45,250 nucleotides of DNA from an uncultured Alphaproteobacteria bacterium (GCA_905234185.1 CAJOGC010000007.1:1-45250); one strand, 5' to 3'; positions 1 to 9,105 are shown, counted from the first letter of the stretch. Made by a program: numbers and translations. The notes: generated from the sequence alone by a model not told the origin.

Positions 1-602
1 TTCACATTAGAACCGTCCAATGTGACATTGCTGCTTAACGCACTACCATTAACTGTACGACTTGTCGGAACATAACTGCCCGCTACTTGGAATTCACTGG
101 CATTATGCGTCACGATATCACCGTATGTCGCTATGGTATCCGCAGCACCCTTACCAGCGGTTGCATTGGTACGAATTGTCGACAAATCGCTTATCGTCGC
201 TTGCTTGCCCGCCAAACCTGCGTTAACTGCACCAGATGTAATTAGTTTCCCAGAACTTGCTGTTCCACCACTTGTTGTATCAATATCTGTATATGTCACA
301 GAACCATCTGTCGCACTGGTCGTCACTACTTGACCTTTATGAGAACTGCCACCTAATGCCGCCTGTTTACCGTTCCATGTGCTTTTTTCTGTATCAGAAA
401 CAAAACGGTTTGATGAACTTGTCGCTATCTTACTTGGTGCTATCGCTGCACTGCTGCTGATATCGTCGTTTACAATCGTCCCATCGGTAATCTCAGAACT
501 GCTAACCGCATCCTTGGTTGCCAATCCACCCAATGTGGTCCCCTTCGTCACGGATATTTTACCATCCGTCTGGGTCACCATTCCCAGTGCCACTGGATGT
601 GC
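1..602 (-). pseudogene. Out-of-frame 3' part of tail-fibre-like secreted protein gene
   Basis: This minus-strand stretch stays open from just after a stop at 603-605 to the window edge, in a frame different from the signal-peptide-bearing reading frame 559-1179 that feeds into it. Its translation is typical of the neighbouring family: it has a VTQTDGKIS turn, a NRFVSDTEKSTWNGKQ block almost identical to one in the gene at 1216-2895, an ATISDLSTIR block as in the gene at 5645-8173, and near the edge a VNGSALSSNVTLDGS motif like those of phage tail fibres. No convincing start codon or ribosome-binding site opens this frame. The simplest reading is that it is the continuation of the gene starting at 1179, separated by a small indel near 579. 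The true 3' end lies outside the window. Confidence 0.75.
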
Positions 603-1179
603 TTACATCCAACGCGTTTATCAGCCCCGCCGCCGTCCCGGCCGCATCATAACTGCCCGCGGCACCACTTACCGCACTTGCCGCGGCATCGCTTGCGATT
701 TTCGCAGCGGTTTTCATTGACGGGTATGTTGTTGTACTTGTTTTATCATATGTCGCACCTGACTCCGCCGTCACCATATTAGCGGTTGTTTGTTTCGCCG
801 CCAAATCAGACACCAAATTTGTGACCTTGCTTTCGGCGATAGTCGGTATATCGGATGCCGACAGCGTTGAACCCGCGGTCACCAGCCCCTTAGAGTCAAC
901 AGTGACTTTTGTATATGTCCCACTGGTCATTGCGGTTGTATTTGCAACAACGGCGGCATCTGCGGTTGCCTGGGCAGCCTGGGCGGCGGCCAATGCACCT
1001 GCGGCGGCACCGGTCCCAGCCGACTGGGCGGCATTAATTGCCATTTCAACAGTATTGTCTTTATCGTATTTACCCGCGGTCTTACTAAGCATCGTTTCGG
1101 AAACGATTGTTGCGTTTGCCACCGATACGGTCGCCAGTGCGATTATCGAAACGGCTAATACTTTATTTGTTGTTGACAT
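559..1179 (-). CDS. Tail-fibre-like secreted repeat protein, N-terminal part (frameshifted)
   Basis: This frame encodes 206 residues beginning with a Sec signal peptide (MSTTNKVLAVSIIALATVSV, cleavage likely after the ANA that follows). Ala/Thr/Ser-rich sequence follows, with phage-fibre-like phrases such as KVTVDSKGLVTAG and SASDIPTIAESKVTNL, and a YDKTSTTTYPSMKTA block shared with the 1216-2895 paralogue (YDTTSTTLYPSMATTQ). A good ribosome-binding site (GGAGAAA) precedes the ATG. The last residues (GTGNGDPDGW) are unlike any family member. Restoring two bases near 579 would give GTGNVVTQTDGKIS and join the open frame that runs to the window edge. It is therefore probably the 5' half of a longer gene, either decayed or switched off by slippage. 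It is the last visible member of a minus-strand row of paralogues, 36 bases from the next. Function is unknown; a surface or secreted fibrous role is inferred. Confidence 0.7.
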   Translation of the reverse strand: MSTTNKVLAVSIIALATVSVANATIVSETMLSKTAGKYDKDNTVEMAINAAQSAGTGAAAGALAAAQAAQATADAAVVANTTAMTSGTYTKVTVDSKGLVTAGSTLSASDIPTIAESKVTNLVSDLAAKQTTANMVTAESGATYDKTSTTTYPSMKTAAKIASDAAASAVSGAAGSYDAAGTAAGLINALDVSTSSGTGNGDPDGW

Positions 1180-1215
1180 GGTTTTCTCCGCTGTTGTTTT
1201 GTTTTTTATCTTGTT

Positions 1216-2895
1216 TTACCGCCCAATGGATTCCCAATAATATGTCGTTGTGTCCGCATCATAGGTCAGAACACTTTTACCACTGGTTCCGCTTGCGGCG
1301 GGTACCGTGATATAGTTTCCAGCCGTCGCTATGGTTGTTGTACCATTTGCGGTAGTAATAGTAATTCCGTTACCGTTGGCCAATGTATTCCATGCACCAT
1401 TTGCACCACCAACAGATACACCGGTCGATTTATTTTGCTTTTTGGCAACCTCGGTATCGGTATACGCTTTTGCGGCGGTTTCCGCGGCACTTGCCGACCC
1501 CGCGGCGTCATAATTTGTTGCCAAACCGTCCGCATAATTTTTAGCATATGTCTTAGCGGCGGTTTCCGCGGCACTTGCCGAACCTGCCGCATCATAATTC
1601 GTTGCCAAACCGTCCGCATAATTTTTAGCATATGTCTTAGCGGCGGTTTCCGCGGCACTTGCCGAACCCGCGGCATCATAATTTGTTGCCAAACCATCCG
1701 CATAATCTTTAGCATCTTGTAAAGCGGTTGCGGCCGCACCCTTAGCATCATATGTATCCGCCAGGTTCAACGCATCAACTATTGCGGCAGCAGTACCCGC
1801 GGCGTCATAATTTGTTGCCAAGCTGTCAGCATAATTTTTAGCATATGTCTTAGCGGCGGTTTCCGCAGCACTTGCCGAACCCGCGGCGTCATATGCAGAT
1901 GCCTCTGTATATGCCGCAGATTTCAACCCACGCACCGCTATATCTGTACCATCAACCGCGATTGTACCATCGGTTGCGCCGGTCGTTATTGTCTGAATAG
2001 CACCGTCCGCCGTCGATGTCACATTGGACAAACGTGCGTCAATGGCATTAACCGCAGCGGACAAATCCGTTGCGACCGTTGTACCATCGGCACCCTTGGC
2101 CGTGATTGTTGCGGTACCAATTTTATCTATCTTGGCAGATGTTGCACCAGAATTCACCGCATTCAACTGCGCTGTTGTTAACGCATCTTGTTTACCGCTC
2201 CATGTGCTTTTTTCTGTATCCGACACGAAACGATTTGATGCATCTGTTGCTATCTTGCTTGGTGCTATTGCCGCAGTATCACTGATATCTGCATTTGAAA
2301 TTGTTCCATCCGCTATTTTACCACTTGTCACCGCGCCATCGGTTATCATACCCGTCGCAATGGTGCCCGTCGTGATATTTCCGGAACTATTCGTGATAAC
2401 AGCCAGGTTTGCTTTCCCACTGCCCTGGACCGTGTTAACTTTACCATTTATCTGGCCCGCCAGATTGGTATTATTAGTATTAATACCACTGCTTATCATC
2501 GCCTGGGTCGTTGCCATAGACGGATATAATGTCGTACTTGTTGTATCATACCCGGTCGTTGCCGTCACCTTGTTCGATGAATTTTCCTTGCCAGAAATAT
2601 CCTGGTGCGATTGAATCGATGTCGCGCCCAATGCGGCCCCGGCCCGTATAGTTTCTAAATCAGCAATAGCATCTTGTTTGCCGGACCAAGCCGTTTTTTG
2701 CGCGGTGGTCACATGCACATCGCCATCTGCAACATGATTATCGATTTTTGTTTCAACCGGTTGAATTTGTTTGGCGACATATGCTGCCGATGCGATTGAC
2801 GCCGTTTCCGTGGCATTAGCCGTTCCAACGAACGCAACCGCGACAATTGCAATCAACGACACACAAATGATATTTCCTTGTCTTAGCATAATCAT
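1216..2895 (-). CDS. Tail-fibre-like secreted repeat protein (559 aa)
   Basis: This is an exported low-complexity protein. It has an N-terminal signal peptide ending near TANA, then WSGKQDAIADLETIRAGAA, a short cassette that recurs across this gene row. A block NRFVSDTEKSTWSGKQDAL is nearly the same as in the broken gene to its left. Residues about 330-470 hold near-identical 28-residue units (core YDAAGSASAAETAAKTYA) suited to an extended coiled or trimeric fibre. The C-terminus ends YYWESIGR, resembling YHWELITRAN in the paralogue at 3032-4072. No enzyme motif is visible. The start codon is uncertain because no strong ribosome-binding site precedes either ATG (2895 or 2889). It lies 136 bases downstream of the next paralogue. 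The function is unrecognised; it may be a surface adhesin or fibre by analogy with phage tail-fibre sequence style. Confidence 0.75.
   Translation of the reverse strand: MIMLRQGNIICVSLIAIVAVAFVGTANATETASIASAAYVAKQIQPVETKIDNHVADGDVHVTTAQKTAWSGKQDAIADLETIRAGAALGATSIQSHQDISGKENSSNKVTATTGYDTTSTTLYPSMATTQAMISSGINTNNTNLAGQINGKVNTVQGSGKANLAVITNSSGNITTGTIATGMITDGAVTSGKIADGTISNADISDTAAIAPSKIATDASNRFVSDTEKSTWSGKQDALTTAQLNAVNSGATSAKIDKIGTATITAKGADGTTVATDLSAAVNAIDARLSNVTSTADGAIQTITTGATDGTIAVDGTDIAVRGLKSAAYTEASAYDAAGSASAAETAAKTYAKNYADSLATNYDAAGTAAAIVDALNLADTYDAKGAAATALQDAKDYADGLATNYDAAGSASAAETAAKTYAKNYADGLATNYDAAGSASAAETAAKTYAKNYADGLATNYDAAGSASAAETAAKAYTDTEVAKKQNKSTGVSVGGANGAWNTLANGNGITITTANGTTTIATAGNYITVPAASGTSGKSVLTYDADTTTYYWESIGR
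1454..1905 (-). repeat. 84-bp in-frame tandem repeats inside the 1216-2895 gene
   Basis: Near-identical 84-base units (28 codons) repeat in tandem. For example the string CCGTCCGCATAA recurs exactly 84 bases apart at 1526 and 1610. Three adjacent units are almost identical, and one more lies after a diverged cassette. Because the length is a multiple of three, gain or loss of units would change protein length without breaking the frame. Confidence 0.85.
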
Positions 2896-3031
2896 TTTTA
2901 CAAATTCAGCCAGTCTTCGATGTTAGTTATTATACTTATTCAACTTATTAAATTCCCTGTGCCGGCGTGATGTGCGACCATACATCGCACACCACACCGA
3001 ACCACCAGAAGAATTTTATTACACAGTGGGA

Positions 3032-4072
3032 TTAGTTAGCACGTGTAATTAATTCCCAATGATAAGTGATAACATCACCAGATTTCGTTGCTGTCAAAGC
3101 ATATTCACCATCACTGTCAGATGTCCATGATGCCGGTTCCATGGCGGCCTTGCCCATTGTCGCACTAATAGTACCGTTTGTCTGGGTAACCTGGGTAATA
3201 ACATTACCACCAGTAGCACCAGTATAACTCAGCCCATTAACTGCACTCGTCGCTGCACCATACGCATCATATGTGTTTGCTGCGATAGACCCAGAGATAG
3301 ATGTTATTACACCATCTACTTCTGTTACTGACAATGCTAAACCGTCAGCACCAGCGGTTTGAGATTCAGTTGCATCCAAAGCCGCGATTGCAGCGCTTGC
3401 ATTGCCTGCCGCACCAGCAACTTTATCGTCAACATAGGCCTTAACATTTGTATACGGTTGTGACTGTGCATCATTACCCAATGTACCAATCTTTGTATCG
3501 GTATAAGTTGCAGCGTTAGATTCAGCTGTAGCTGCTGCACCATGCGCATCATATGTGTTTGCTGCGATAGACCCACTAATAGCTGTTATCACACCATCTG
3601 TTTCTGTTATTGACAATGCCAAACCATCAGCACCTGCGGTTTGAGATTCCGTCGCATCCAATGCCGCGACTGCTGCCGCTGCAGTGCCAGCCGCATCATA
3701 CGCTGTCGTATCTGTCCAAGCAGCAGAACCCAAAGCATTGGTTGTTGTGGCAACACCGCTTGCGCTAATAAAAACAGGTTGTGTCGCACTACCGACAGCA
3801 TCTGTTGTATTCGGACGTGTAACACCTTTTTCTGTACCGGTGCTAACAGCATTCGCGATTGCGTCCGCAACGGTATTCTCAGCGCTATAATCGTCACCCA
3901 ATGCGGCATCCAATTCTGCAATCTGAACACCGGGTGTTGCTTCTTTGGTAATGACGTTATATTCCTTATTTGCTGACTGATCAACAGTGACATATGCCTT
4001 TGATGCGATGTCTGCGCGGGCTGTGGTCACCGCCATCATTGCGACCAGTGATATACCTAATATTTTTTTCAT
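3032..4072 (-). CDS. Tail-fibre-like secreted repeat protein (346 aa)
   Basis: The signal peptide is MKKILGISLVAMMAVTTARA, followed by DIASKAYVTVDQ, a start-of-mature-protein phrase shared with the paralogues (IASKAYVDR at 4201-5580, IASVGYVDS at 37112-38083). Two copies of a roughly 70-residue unit (core ALDATESQTAGADGLAL, then TDGVI and SGSIAANTYDA) make up the middle. The end, TYHWELITRAN, resembles the YYWESIGR end of the 1216-2895 protein. An AAGGAAAG ribosome-binding site precedes the ATG. It is transcribed leftward with its neighbours; the upstream gap is 128 bases and contains a GGGT/ACCC hairpin. No catalytic motif is visible. It is likely an exported structural or adhesive protein, but the function is not known. 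Confidence 0.8.
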   Translation of the reverse strand: MKKILGISLVAMMAVTTARADIASKAYVTVDQSANKEYNVITKEATPGVQIAELDAALGDDYSAENTVADAIANAVSTGTEKGVTRPNTTDAVGSATQPVFISASGVATTTNALGSAAWTDTTAYDAAGTAAAAVAALDATESQTAGADGLALSITETDGVITAISGSIAANTYDAHGAAATAESNAATYTDTKIGTLGNDAQSQPYTNVKAYVDDKVAGAAGNASAAIAALDATESQTAGADGLALSVTEVDGVITSISGSIAANTYDAYGAATSAVNGLSYTGATGGNVITQVTQTNGTISATMGKAAMEPASWTSDSDGEYALTATKSGDVITYHWELITRAN

Positions 4073-4200
4073 TTTTCTTTCCTTTCTTGTGGTTGTTGTT
4101 TTATTTTTTTCATCGCGGGTGGGGTTCCCGACCCACGACGGATTATTGTTTTGTTCTTTTTAGGCTATTCGTTTTCGTCTTTCTCTCTCTCAATCAAATC

Positions 4201-5580
4201 TTATTCTGCATATGGAACCGTTATATCAATCCATGACAACGCACCCGTATTATCCATGTGCAATACACAGTGCTGTGATTCCGCCGTACATGCATTTGTC
4301 GCTGGATGATTCAATTTCGCACCAATCATGGTATCAAGTTCCGATTTCGTATAAACATCGGATGCGTTTGCCTTGGCCGAAATTGCCGCCGCGACCGTGT
4401 TTGTGGTATTAAATCCGGAACCAACTATTGTTTCTAATGCATCAACATCAGACTGGGCGTCATCACCGGCCTTTTTAGCCTCCGCCACAGAACCAGAAAC
4501 ATTTGACGCGCCACGCAAAGTATCCATATAACCATCTAATTCGCCGATAGCACCGGTGACGGTTGTCGCCGTTGTACCCATTGCGTCATTACCAATTTTG
4601 GTTTCTAATGCATCAATATCACCCGCATTTGTTGCAATGTCCGCCGCTAATCCGGCCGCCGTAGAACTGCCCATCGCGGTTTGCAATGCCGCAACATCCG
4701 CAACCAAACCAGATTCGGAATTACCAACGGTACCTTCTAATGTCGAAATTTTACCTTCGGCTGTGGTGATTTTACCTTCGGCTGTGGTGACACGACCAGC
4801 CACAGAACTCAAATTCGTATCCAACGCGTTCAAGTTAGCACCAACACCATTGCCCGCCGTAACATATGTGCCGGCCGTCGCAGTGGATGATGTTTTATCT
4901 TGTTTCTCGCTGTTCAATTCATTAATTGCACCAACAATGGTCGTTGCCGCGATATCACTCGCTAATTCTTCATTCGCACCCGCGATATCTGATGCATTGG
5001 CCTTGGTTGCCAAAACCTGGGTGACAGTGGCATTTTCACCACCATATGTGCCACCTAATGCGGTCTCTATCTGGGACGACACATTTTCAACACCACCATT
5101 CACCGCCGCAATCGCTTGTGCAACCGCCAATTCGTTTGCGTAATTTGACGCAGACGCATTCGTCACCGCAGGCAATGTTGCCGATGTTGAAGATTTATCA
5201 AGTTTAGTGTCCAATGCCGCCGCAACGGTATTCGTAGAAGTAAATCCAGAACCAACATTGGCCGCCAACGTATTAACATCGGATTGGGCCGCAGCAGCCG
5301 AAGCCTCAGCATGTGCAACAGAACCTGATGTTTGTGCTGAACCAGTTAATGTATCAACTTTGGTATCCAATTCACCGATCGCACCGGTGACTGTTGTCGC
5401 CGTTGTACCCATCGCGTCATTACCAATTTTATTGCTTAATGTTGTAATCGCACCATTTTCGTTTGTCAAACGATCGACATACGCCTTGGACGCGATCTGG
5501 AACACTGGATCTGCAGCATGCGCGGTTCCCATCAAGATTGCCGCAGCAAATCCAGAAAATACTATATTTTTTACTTTCAT
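4201..5580 (-). CDS. Tail-fibre-like secreted coiled-coil repeat protein (459 aa)
   Basis: It has a signal peptide (MKVKNIVFSGFAAAILMGTA, cleaved near HA-ADP) and then the family phrase IASKAYVDRL. A unit of about 80 residues, starting KIGNDAMGTTATTVTGAIGE and ending near GSGF.TTNTVAAA, occurs once near the N-terminus and again near residue 330. Between them lie heptad-like runs (VTTAEGKITTAEGKISTLEG) that should form a coiled coil. The C-terminus carries two cysteines (NACTAESQHCVLH) and ends SWIDITVPYAE, unlike the YWE ending of its neighbours. A strong ribosome-binding site (GAGAGGAAAG) supports the start. The gene sits 64 bases from the next upstream paralogue, so co-transcription is likely. 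The role is unknown; an extracellular fibrous protein is inferred. Confidence 0.8.
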   Translation of the reverse strand: MKVKNIVFSGFAAAILMGTAHAADPVFQIASKAYVDRLTNENGAITTLSNKIGNDAMGTTATTVTGAIGELDTKVDTLTGSAQTSGSVAHAEASAAAAQSDVNTLAANVGSGFTSTNTVAAALDTKLDKSSTSATLPAVTNASASNYANELAVAQAIAAVNGGVENVSSQIETALGGTYGGENATVTQVLATKANASDIAGANEELASDIAATTIVGAINELNSEKQDKTSSTATAGTYVTAGNGVGANLNALDTNLSSVAGRVTTAEGKITTAEGKISTLEGTVGNSESGLVADVAALQTAMGSSTAAGLAADIATNAGDIDALETKIGNDAMGTTATTVTGAIGELDGYMDTLRGASNVSGSVAEAKKAGDDAQSDVDALETIVGSGFNTTNTVAAAISAKANASDVYTKSELDTMIGAKLNHPATNACTAESQHCVLHMDNTGALSWIDITVPYAE

Positions 5581-5644
5581 TTTTTCTTTCCTCTCTTTTC
5601 TTGTCCGGCAATCCCGGAACCGTTGTTGTTTAGTTTTTTAATCT

Positions 5645-8173
5645 TTAGTAATTTCCACTGCCGTCTGGGACAACCCTTATCATTTGCTGTTCACCATCAA
5701 CAACACCCAACACATACACACCCGGGTTTTCTGTTCCCGCAATGGTCGTCTTGGTTGTGGCCAGCACACCCAAATCTTCGGTGTTCAACTTTGTTTCCAA
5801 CGCGTTTGTGACAACCTTGTTCTGGACAGCGTTTGTACTTGTTGTGCTTAATTCGCTATCAATAACAATGCTTGCCGGATCAAATGTCGCCGCCGCAATA
5901 GCCGCCGCAACCGTCGAACTCTCACCCAAGTCACCAATCACGCTTGCATTAGCCTTGGTATCCAGCAATTCATTCGTTTCTGTTTTGGAATATGTCTGGG
6001 ACTTGGTATAAACATCGGACGAATCGGCTTTGCCCGCCAACCCGGTTGTTAACGCACTGTTTGTTGCATAGTCACCCAATGTCGACGTCAATGCCGCCGG
6101 CTGAACCGCGGTTGCACCCGCTGTCGCACCAGAACGAATTGTTTCCAAATCGGAAATTGTATCCTGTTTGCCTGCCAACCCGGTTGTTAACGCGCTGTTT
6201 GTTGCATAGTCATTCAATGCCGCCGGCTGAACCGCGGTTGCACCCGCTGCCGCACCAGAACGAATTGTTTCCAAATCGGAAATTGTATTTTGCTTTTCAT
6301 CCAACAAGGCGTTTGTCTGGGCCGCGGTATAAACATCGGCTACATTTGCCTTGGCTTCCAACGCGGTATCCATCGCCGCCGTTGTGGCATATGCCGCCAA
6401 AGATTGATGTTCGGTTAAATAACCGGCGTCGTTTGTAAACGCACTGACATTGGTTGGAACCGTCGGAATTGTCGGTGTATCAATCAAGTCGGTATATTTT
6501 GCAGAAAACGCAACATCTTTCAAATCTGATGCCTGGACCGCGGTCGCACCCAATCCAGCACCAGAACGAATTGTAGCCAAATCAGAAATGACATCCTGTT
6601 TCGATGTTTCCAGACCGGCGATGTCATTCGCATTTTCCGCAACATCATGCACCAATCCAGAAGATGCATCACCCACAGTTGATTCTAATTCAGAAATACG
6701 ATTCGTCGCAGCCGTGAAACTTGCATCGGTTGGAACAGAATTCGCATCTGCCTTGCCGGCCAACGCCGCTGCAACAGTGTTTGTGGAATCAAACCCAGAA
6801 CCCAATGCATCGGCTGCGCCTTTACCGGCACTTGCATTGCTGCGAATTGTCGACAAATCGCTAATTGTATCTTGCTTACCCGCCAAGCCAGTCGTTAATT
6901 CTTCACTGGTTGCATAAAGACCGTTGTTTGCAAAATCGCTAAGGCTTGATGGAGTATTGATTAAATCAGTATAAGATCCGGTTGTCGCAACCTGGGCCAA
7001 CGACGCCGGCTGAACCGCGGTAGCACCCGCCGCCGCACCAGAACGGATCGTGGACAAATCAGAAATCACATCTTGTTTGCCTGACAAATCTACAGAACCA
7101 ACACCACTGGAAATTGCGTTATCAACCTCTTCCTTGGTGTAAACGTCTGACGTATTTGCCTTGCCTGCCAATCCAGTTGTCAACGCGGTATTTGTTGCAT
7201 AGTCATTCAACGCCGCCGGCTGAACCGCGGTAGCACCCGCCGCCGCACCAGAACGGATCGTGGACAAATCTTCTATTGCATCCTGTTTTCCATTCCAAGC
7301 GGCCTTTTGTTCCGCCGTGACATGAATATCGTCATTCGCAATGTGAGCATCATACGATGACAAATCTACATTATTTATACCCAAACTAATCGCGGCATCA
7401 ACTTCGCCCTTGGTATAAACATCACTCTTGGTATAAACATCACTTGCATTCGCCTTTAACGCCAAACCAGCATTTAATTGCGTTCCTGTTATGTATGTTT
7501 CGGCCAAACCATCAATAGCAGTCTCTAATGCCGCCGTTGTGGCATAATCACCAACTAAATCCGACATTTCAACCATTGTATCCCAAGTCGTACCGCCATC
7601 CCAGCTCCATTGCAATTCGTCATCTTCTTCGCTGTAACGAACACTGATATGATCGGACAAATCAAGGTTATTTTGCAAATGATCTTCCAAATCATCCAGA
7701 TCTAACTGAACCTTACCATCACCATCAATAAATATGTAGGCGCTCTCTACCAACTTATCTTGCTTGTTATTAAGCGTGTTATTAATGTTGGTGATATTTT
7801 CCAGAATTTCATTTATCGTTTCTGCATTTGCCGATGCAGACGCCGAGCCAGATGAACTGACCGATGTCGCCCCCCCCAAATACTTACCAATCGCCAAACG
7901 TTCTGTTGGTGCCGTTGTCCCATCCGCCTTGGTCCGGGTTGCCGTGGAAACCGATCGTGTTGTAGACGGCGATATACGCAAAGATCCCGCCCGTGTTGCG
8001 GTTGCACCACGCGTCGCACTCGTGCCACCGGCCGTCGCGCTTGTGGCCGCACTTGTGCCATTGTATGTGCCCGCCCCGCCCAGCGCACGAACCGAACCGG
8101 CCGCCCAGGCATTGGTCGCCACAGTGCACAAAACACACAGAACTGATATTGTTGAAATTCTTAATGTATGCAT
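5645..8173 (-). CDS. Large tail-fibre-like secreted repeat protein (842 aa)
   Basis: This is the longest member of the row. The signal peptide (MHTLRISTISVLCVLCTVAT, to about AWA) is followed by a Gly/Ala/Ser/Thr-rich linker, then a region around residue 185 (DDELQWSWDGGTTWDTM) like those of phage receptor-binding proteins. The rest is repeated cassettes: KQDTISDLETIRSGAAAGAT followed by AVQPAALNDYATNSALTTGL, seen many times with variations, and TSDVYTKEEVDNAIS. Such strings are common in tail-fibre-like proteins of gut phages and bacteria (general knowledge, not checked here). The C-terminus (TTIAGTENPGVYVLGVVDGE) is distinct from its neighbours. Its start is supported by a GGAAAGAGAG ribosome-binding site. 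It is first in the repeat-protein row, 65 bases downstream of the barrel gene at 8239-8982. Function is unknown. Confidence 0.8.
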   Translation of the reverse strand: MHTLRISTISVLCVLCTVATNAWAAGSVRALGGAGTYNGTSAATSATAGGTSATRGATATRAGSLRISPSTTRSVSTATRTKADGTTAPTERLAIGKYLGGATSVSSSGSASASANAETINEILENITNINNTLNNKQDKLVESAYIFIDGDGKVQLDLDDLEDHLQNNLDLSDHISVRYSEEDDELQWSWDGGTTWDTMVEMSDLVGDYATTAALETAIDGLAETYITGTQLNAGLALKANASDVYTKSDVYTKGEVDAAISLGINNVDLSSYDAHIANDDIHVTAEQKAAWNGKQDAIEDLSTIRSGAAAGATAVQPAALNDYATNTALTTGLAGKANTSDVYTKEEVDNAISSGVGSVDLSGKQDVISDLSTIRSGAAAGATAVQPASLAQVATTGSYTDLINTPSSLSDFANNGLYATSEELTTGLAGKQDTISDLSTIRSNASAGKGAADALGSGFDSTNTVAAALAGKADANSVPTDASFTAATNRISELESTVGDASSGLVHDVAENANDIAGLETSKQDVISDLATIRSGAGLGATAVQASDLKDVAFSAKYTDLIDTPTIPTVPTNVSAFTNDAGYLTEHQSLAAYATTAAMDTALEAKANVADVYTAAQTNALLDEKQNTISDLETIRSGAAAGATAVQPAALNDYATNSALTTGLAGKQDTISDLETIRSGATAGATAVQPAALTSTLGDYATNSALTTGLAGKADSSDVYTKSQTYSKTETNELLDTKANASVIGDLGESSTVAAAIAAATFDPASIVIDSELSTTSTNAVQNKVVTNALETKLNTEDLGVLATTKTTIAGTENPGVYVLGVVDGEQQMIRVVPDGSGNY

Positions 8174-8238
8174 TTTTATTTCTCTCTTTCCACGGTTATT
8201 TTATCATATTTGCGAATCGTCTCCAAGTACTTTTTTGG

Positions 8239-8982
8239 TTAAAATTCATATCGAATGCCAACCGATATAGAGTTATCCATAATAAAACCCACTTTATTTT
8301 CAAGATGTTTGCCACCGACATCCCCGACACCCGGCAATGTAGTACCAGCGGCCCATTGCCGTTCCTGTTTGGTTCCCCAAAATCCAGCCAAGCGATACCG
8401 CAAATCCAATACGATATTATCATCAAGTTTATGTGCCAATCCAACCATAAGTGCCCCCATCGGTGAAACACCCCATTTCGGATTATTGCCAGATGTAAAT
8501 GCGTCATCGACCAATTCCATCCTTGGCATTGCAATACCTAAACCGGCACCAACATATAAACCATTGGTAAAATCATAATATCCATTGGCCATCATATATG
8601 GTACAGATAATGTAAACTTATACCCTTCGTCTTCGTCGGAAAATTGCGTTATATAACCAAACTCACCTTCGGCGCGCCAGAAATAGTTAAACCGCTTACC
8701 GAACGAGATATTCGGCGAAAACAGCGGTTTGAAAGAAAATTTTTCATTTCCCATGGATATACCAGGAATATCCGTAGAATATTCATTCTTCCAACTTAAA
8801 AAAGACAACTCTGCACGCAAAGCACCGTACCAACCTGACTTTACCTTATCTGCATACGAATATGTGACATCATAACCACCATCTGTATTACGTGTCAGAT
8901 AGCTTGGCCGTGCGGCCTTGGTCGCCGAAAAAGCGGGCGTTACAACGGCGCACAATGCGATAATCGAAACTATTTTTTTCAT
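8239..8982 (-). CDS. Small outer-membrane beta-barrel protein
   Basis: It encodes 247 residues with a clean signal peptide (MKKIVSIIALCAVVTPAFSA). Alternating aromatic/polar strands follow (GWYGALRAELSFLSW, YFWRAEGEFGYI, GLYVGAGLGIAM, NIVLDLRYRLAGFW). The C-terminal strand SVGIRYEF ends in phenylalanine, the usual outer-membrane targeting signature for the Bam machinery. This is the pattern of an 8-stranded porin-like or Opa/OmpX-like barrel. The start at 8982 is chosen over an upstream in-frame ATG because GGAGGGA precedes it and the signal peptide begins there. It heads the row of repeat proteins, so it may be expressed with them, but a shared function is only inference. The exact family is unclear. 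Confidence 0.75.
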   Translation of the reverse strand: MKKIVSIIALCAVVTPAFSATKAARPSYLTRNTDGGYDVTYSYADKVKSGWYGALRAELSFLSWKNEYSTDIPGISMGNEKFSFKPLFSPNISFGKRFNYFWRAEGEFGYITQFSDEDEGYKFTLSVPYMMANGYYDFTNGLYVGAGLGIAMPRMELVDDAFTSGNNPKWGVSPMGALMVGLAHKLDDNIVLDLRYRLAGFWGTKQERQWAAGTTLPGVGDVGGKHLENKVGFIMDNSISVGIRYEF

Positions 8983-9007
8983 GGTTAATTCCCTCCAGTT
9001 TTTTGTC

Positions 9008-9036
9008 AGTATATCATATTTTGACCTCTTTCCCAA
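9008..9036 (-). promoter_or_regulatory. Promoter of the barrel / repeat-protein row
   Basis: On the minus strand TTGGGA (9031-9036) and TATACT (9008-9013) are separated by 17 bases, about 30 bases upstream of the 8982 start. It diverges from the pal promoter at 9052. Confidence 0.5.
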
Positions 9037-9051
9037 ATAAAAAAACAGACA

Positions 9052-9081
9052 TTGACAACTTTTTATAAAATTTGCTAGATT
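9052..9081 (+). promoter_or_regulatory. pal promoter
   Basis: A consensus -35 TTGACA (9052-9057) and a TAGATT -10 (9076-9081) are 18 bases apart, with the pal start 24 bases further on and an AAAGGA ribosome-binding site between. Confidence 0.6.
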
Positions 9082-9105
9082 AGGAACGTAGTGAAAGGAT
9101 ACAAA

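Noticed and set aside
1..8173. Many long plus-strand frames opposite the repeat-protein genes
   Set aside because: They are shadows caused by the low-complexity, Ala/Thr-rich coding strand. The minus frames have signal peptides, ribosome-binding sites and shared cassettes.
1..8982. Prophage at the left end, suggested by tail-fibre-like proteins
   Set aside because: Each protein has a Sec signal peptide and there are no capsid, terminase, portal, tail or integrase genes nearby.
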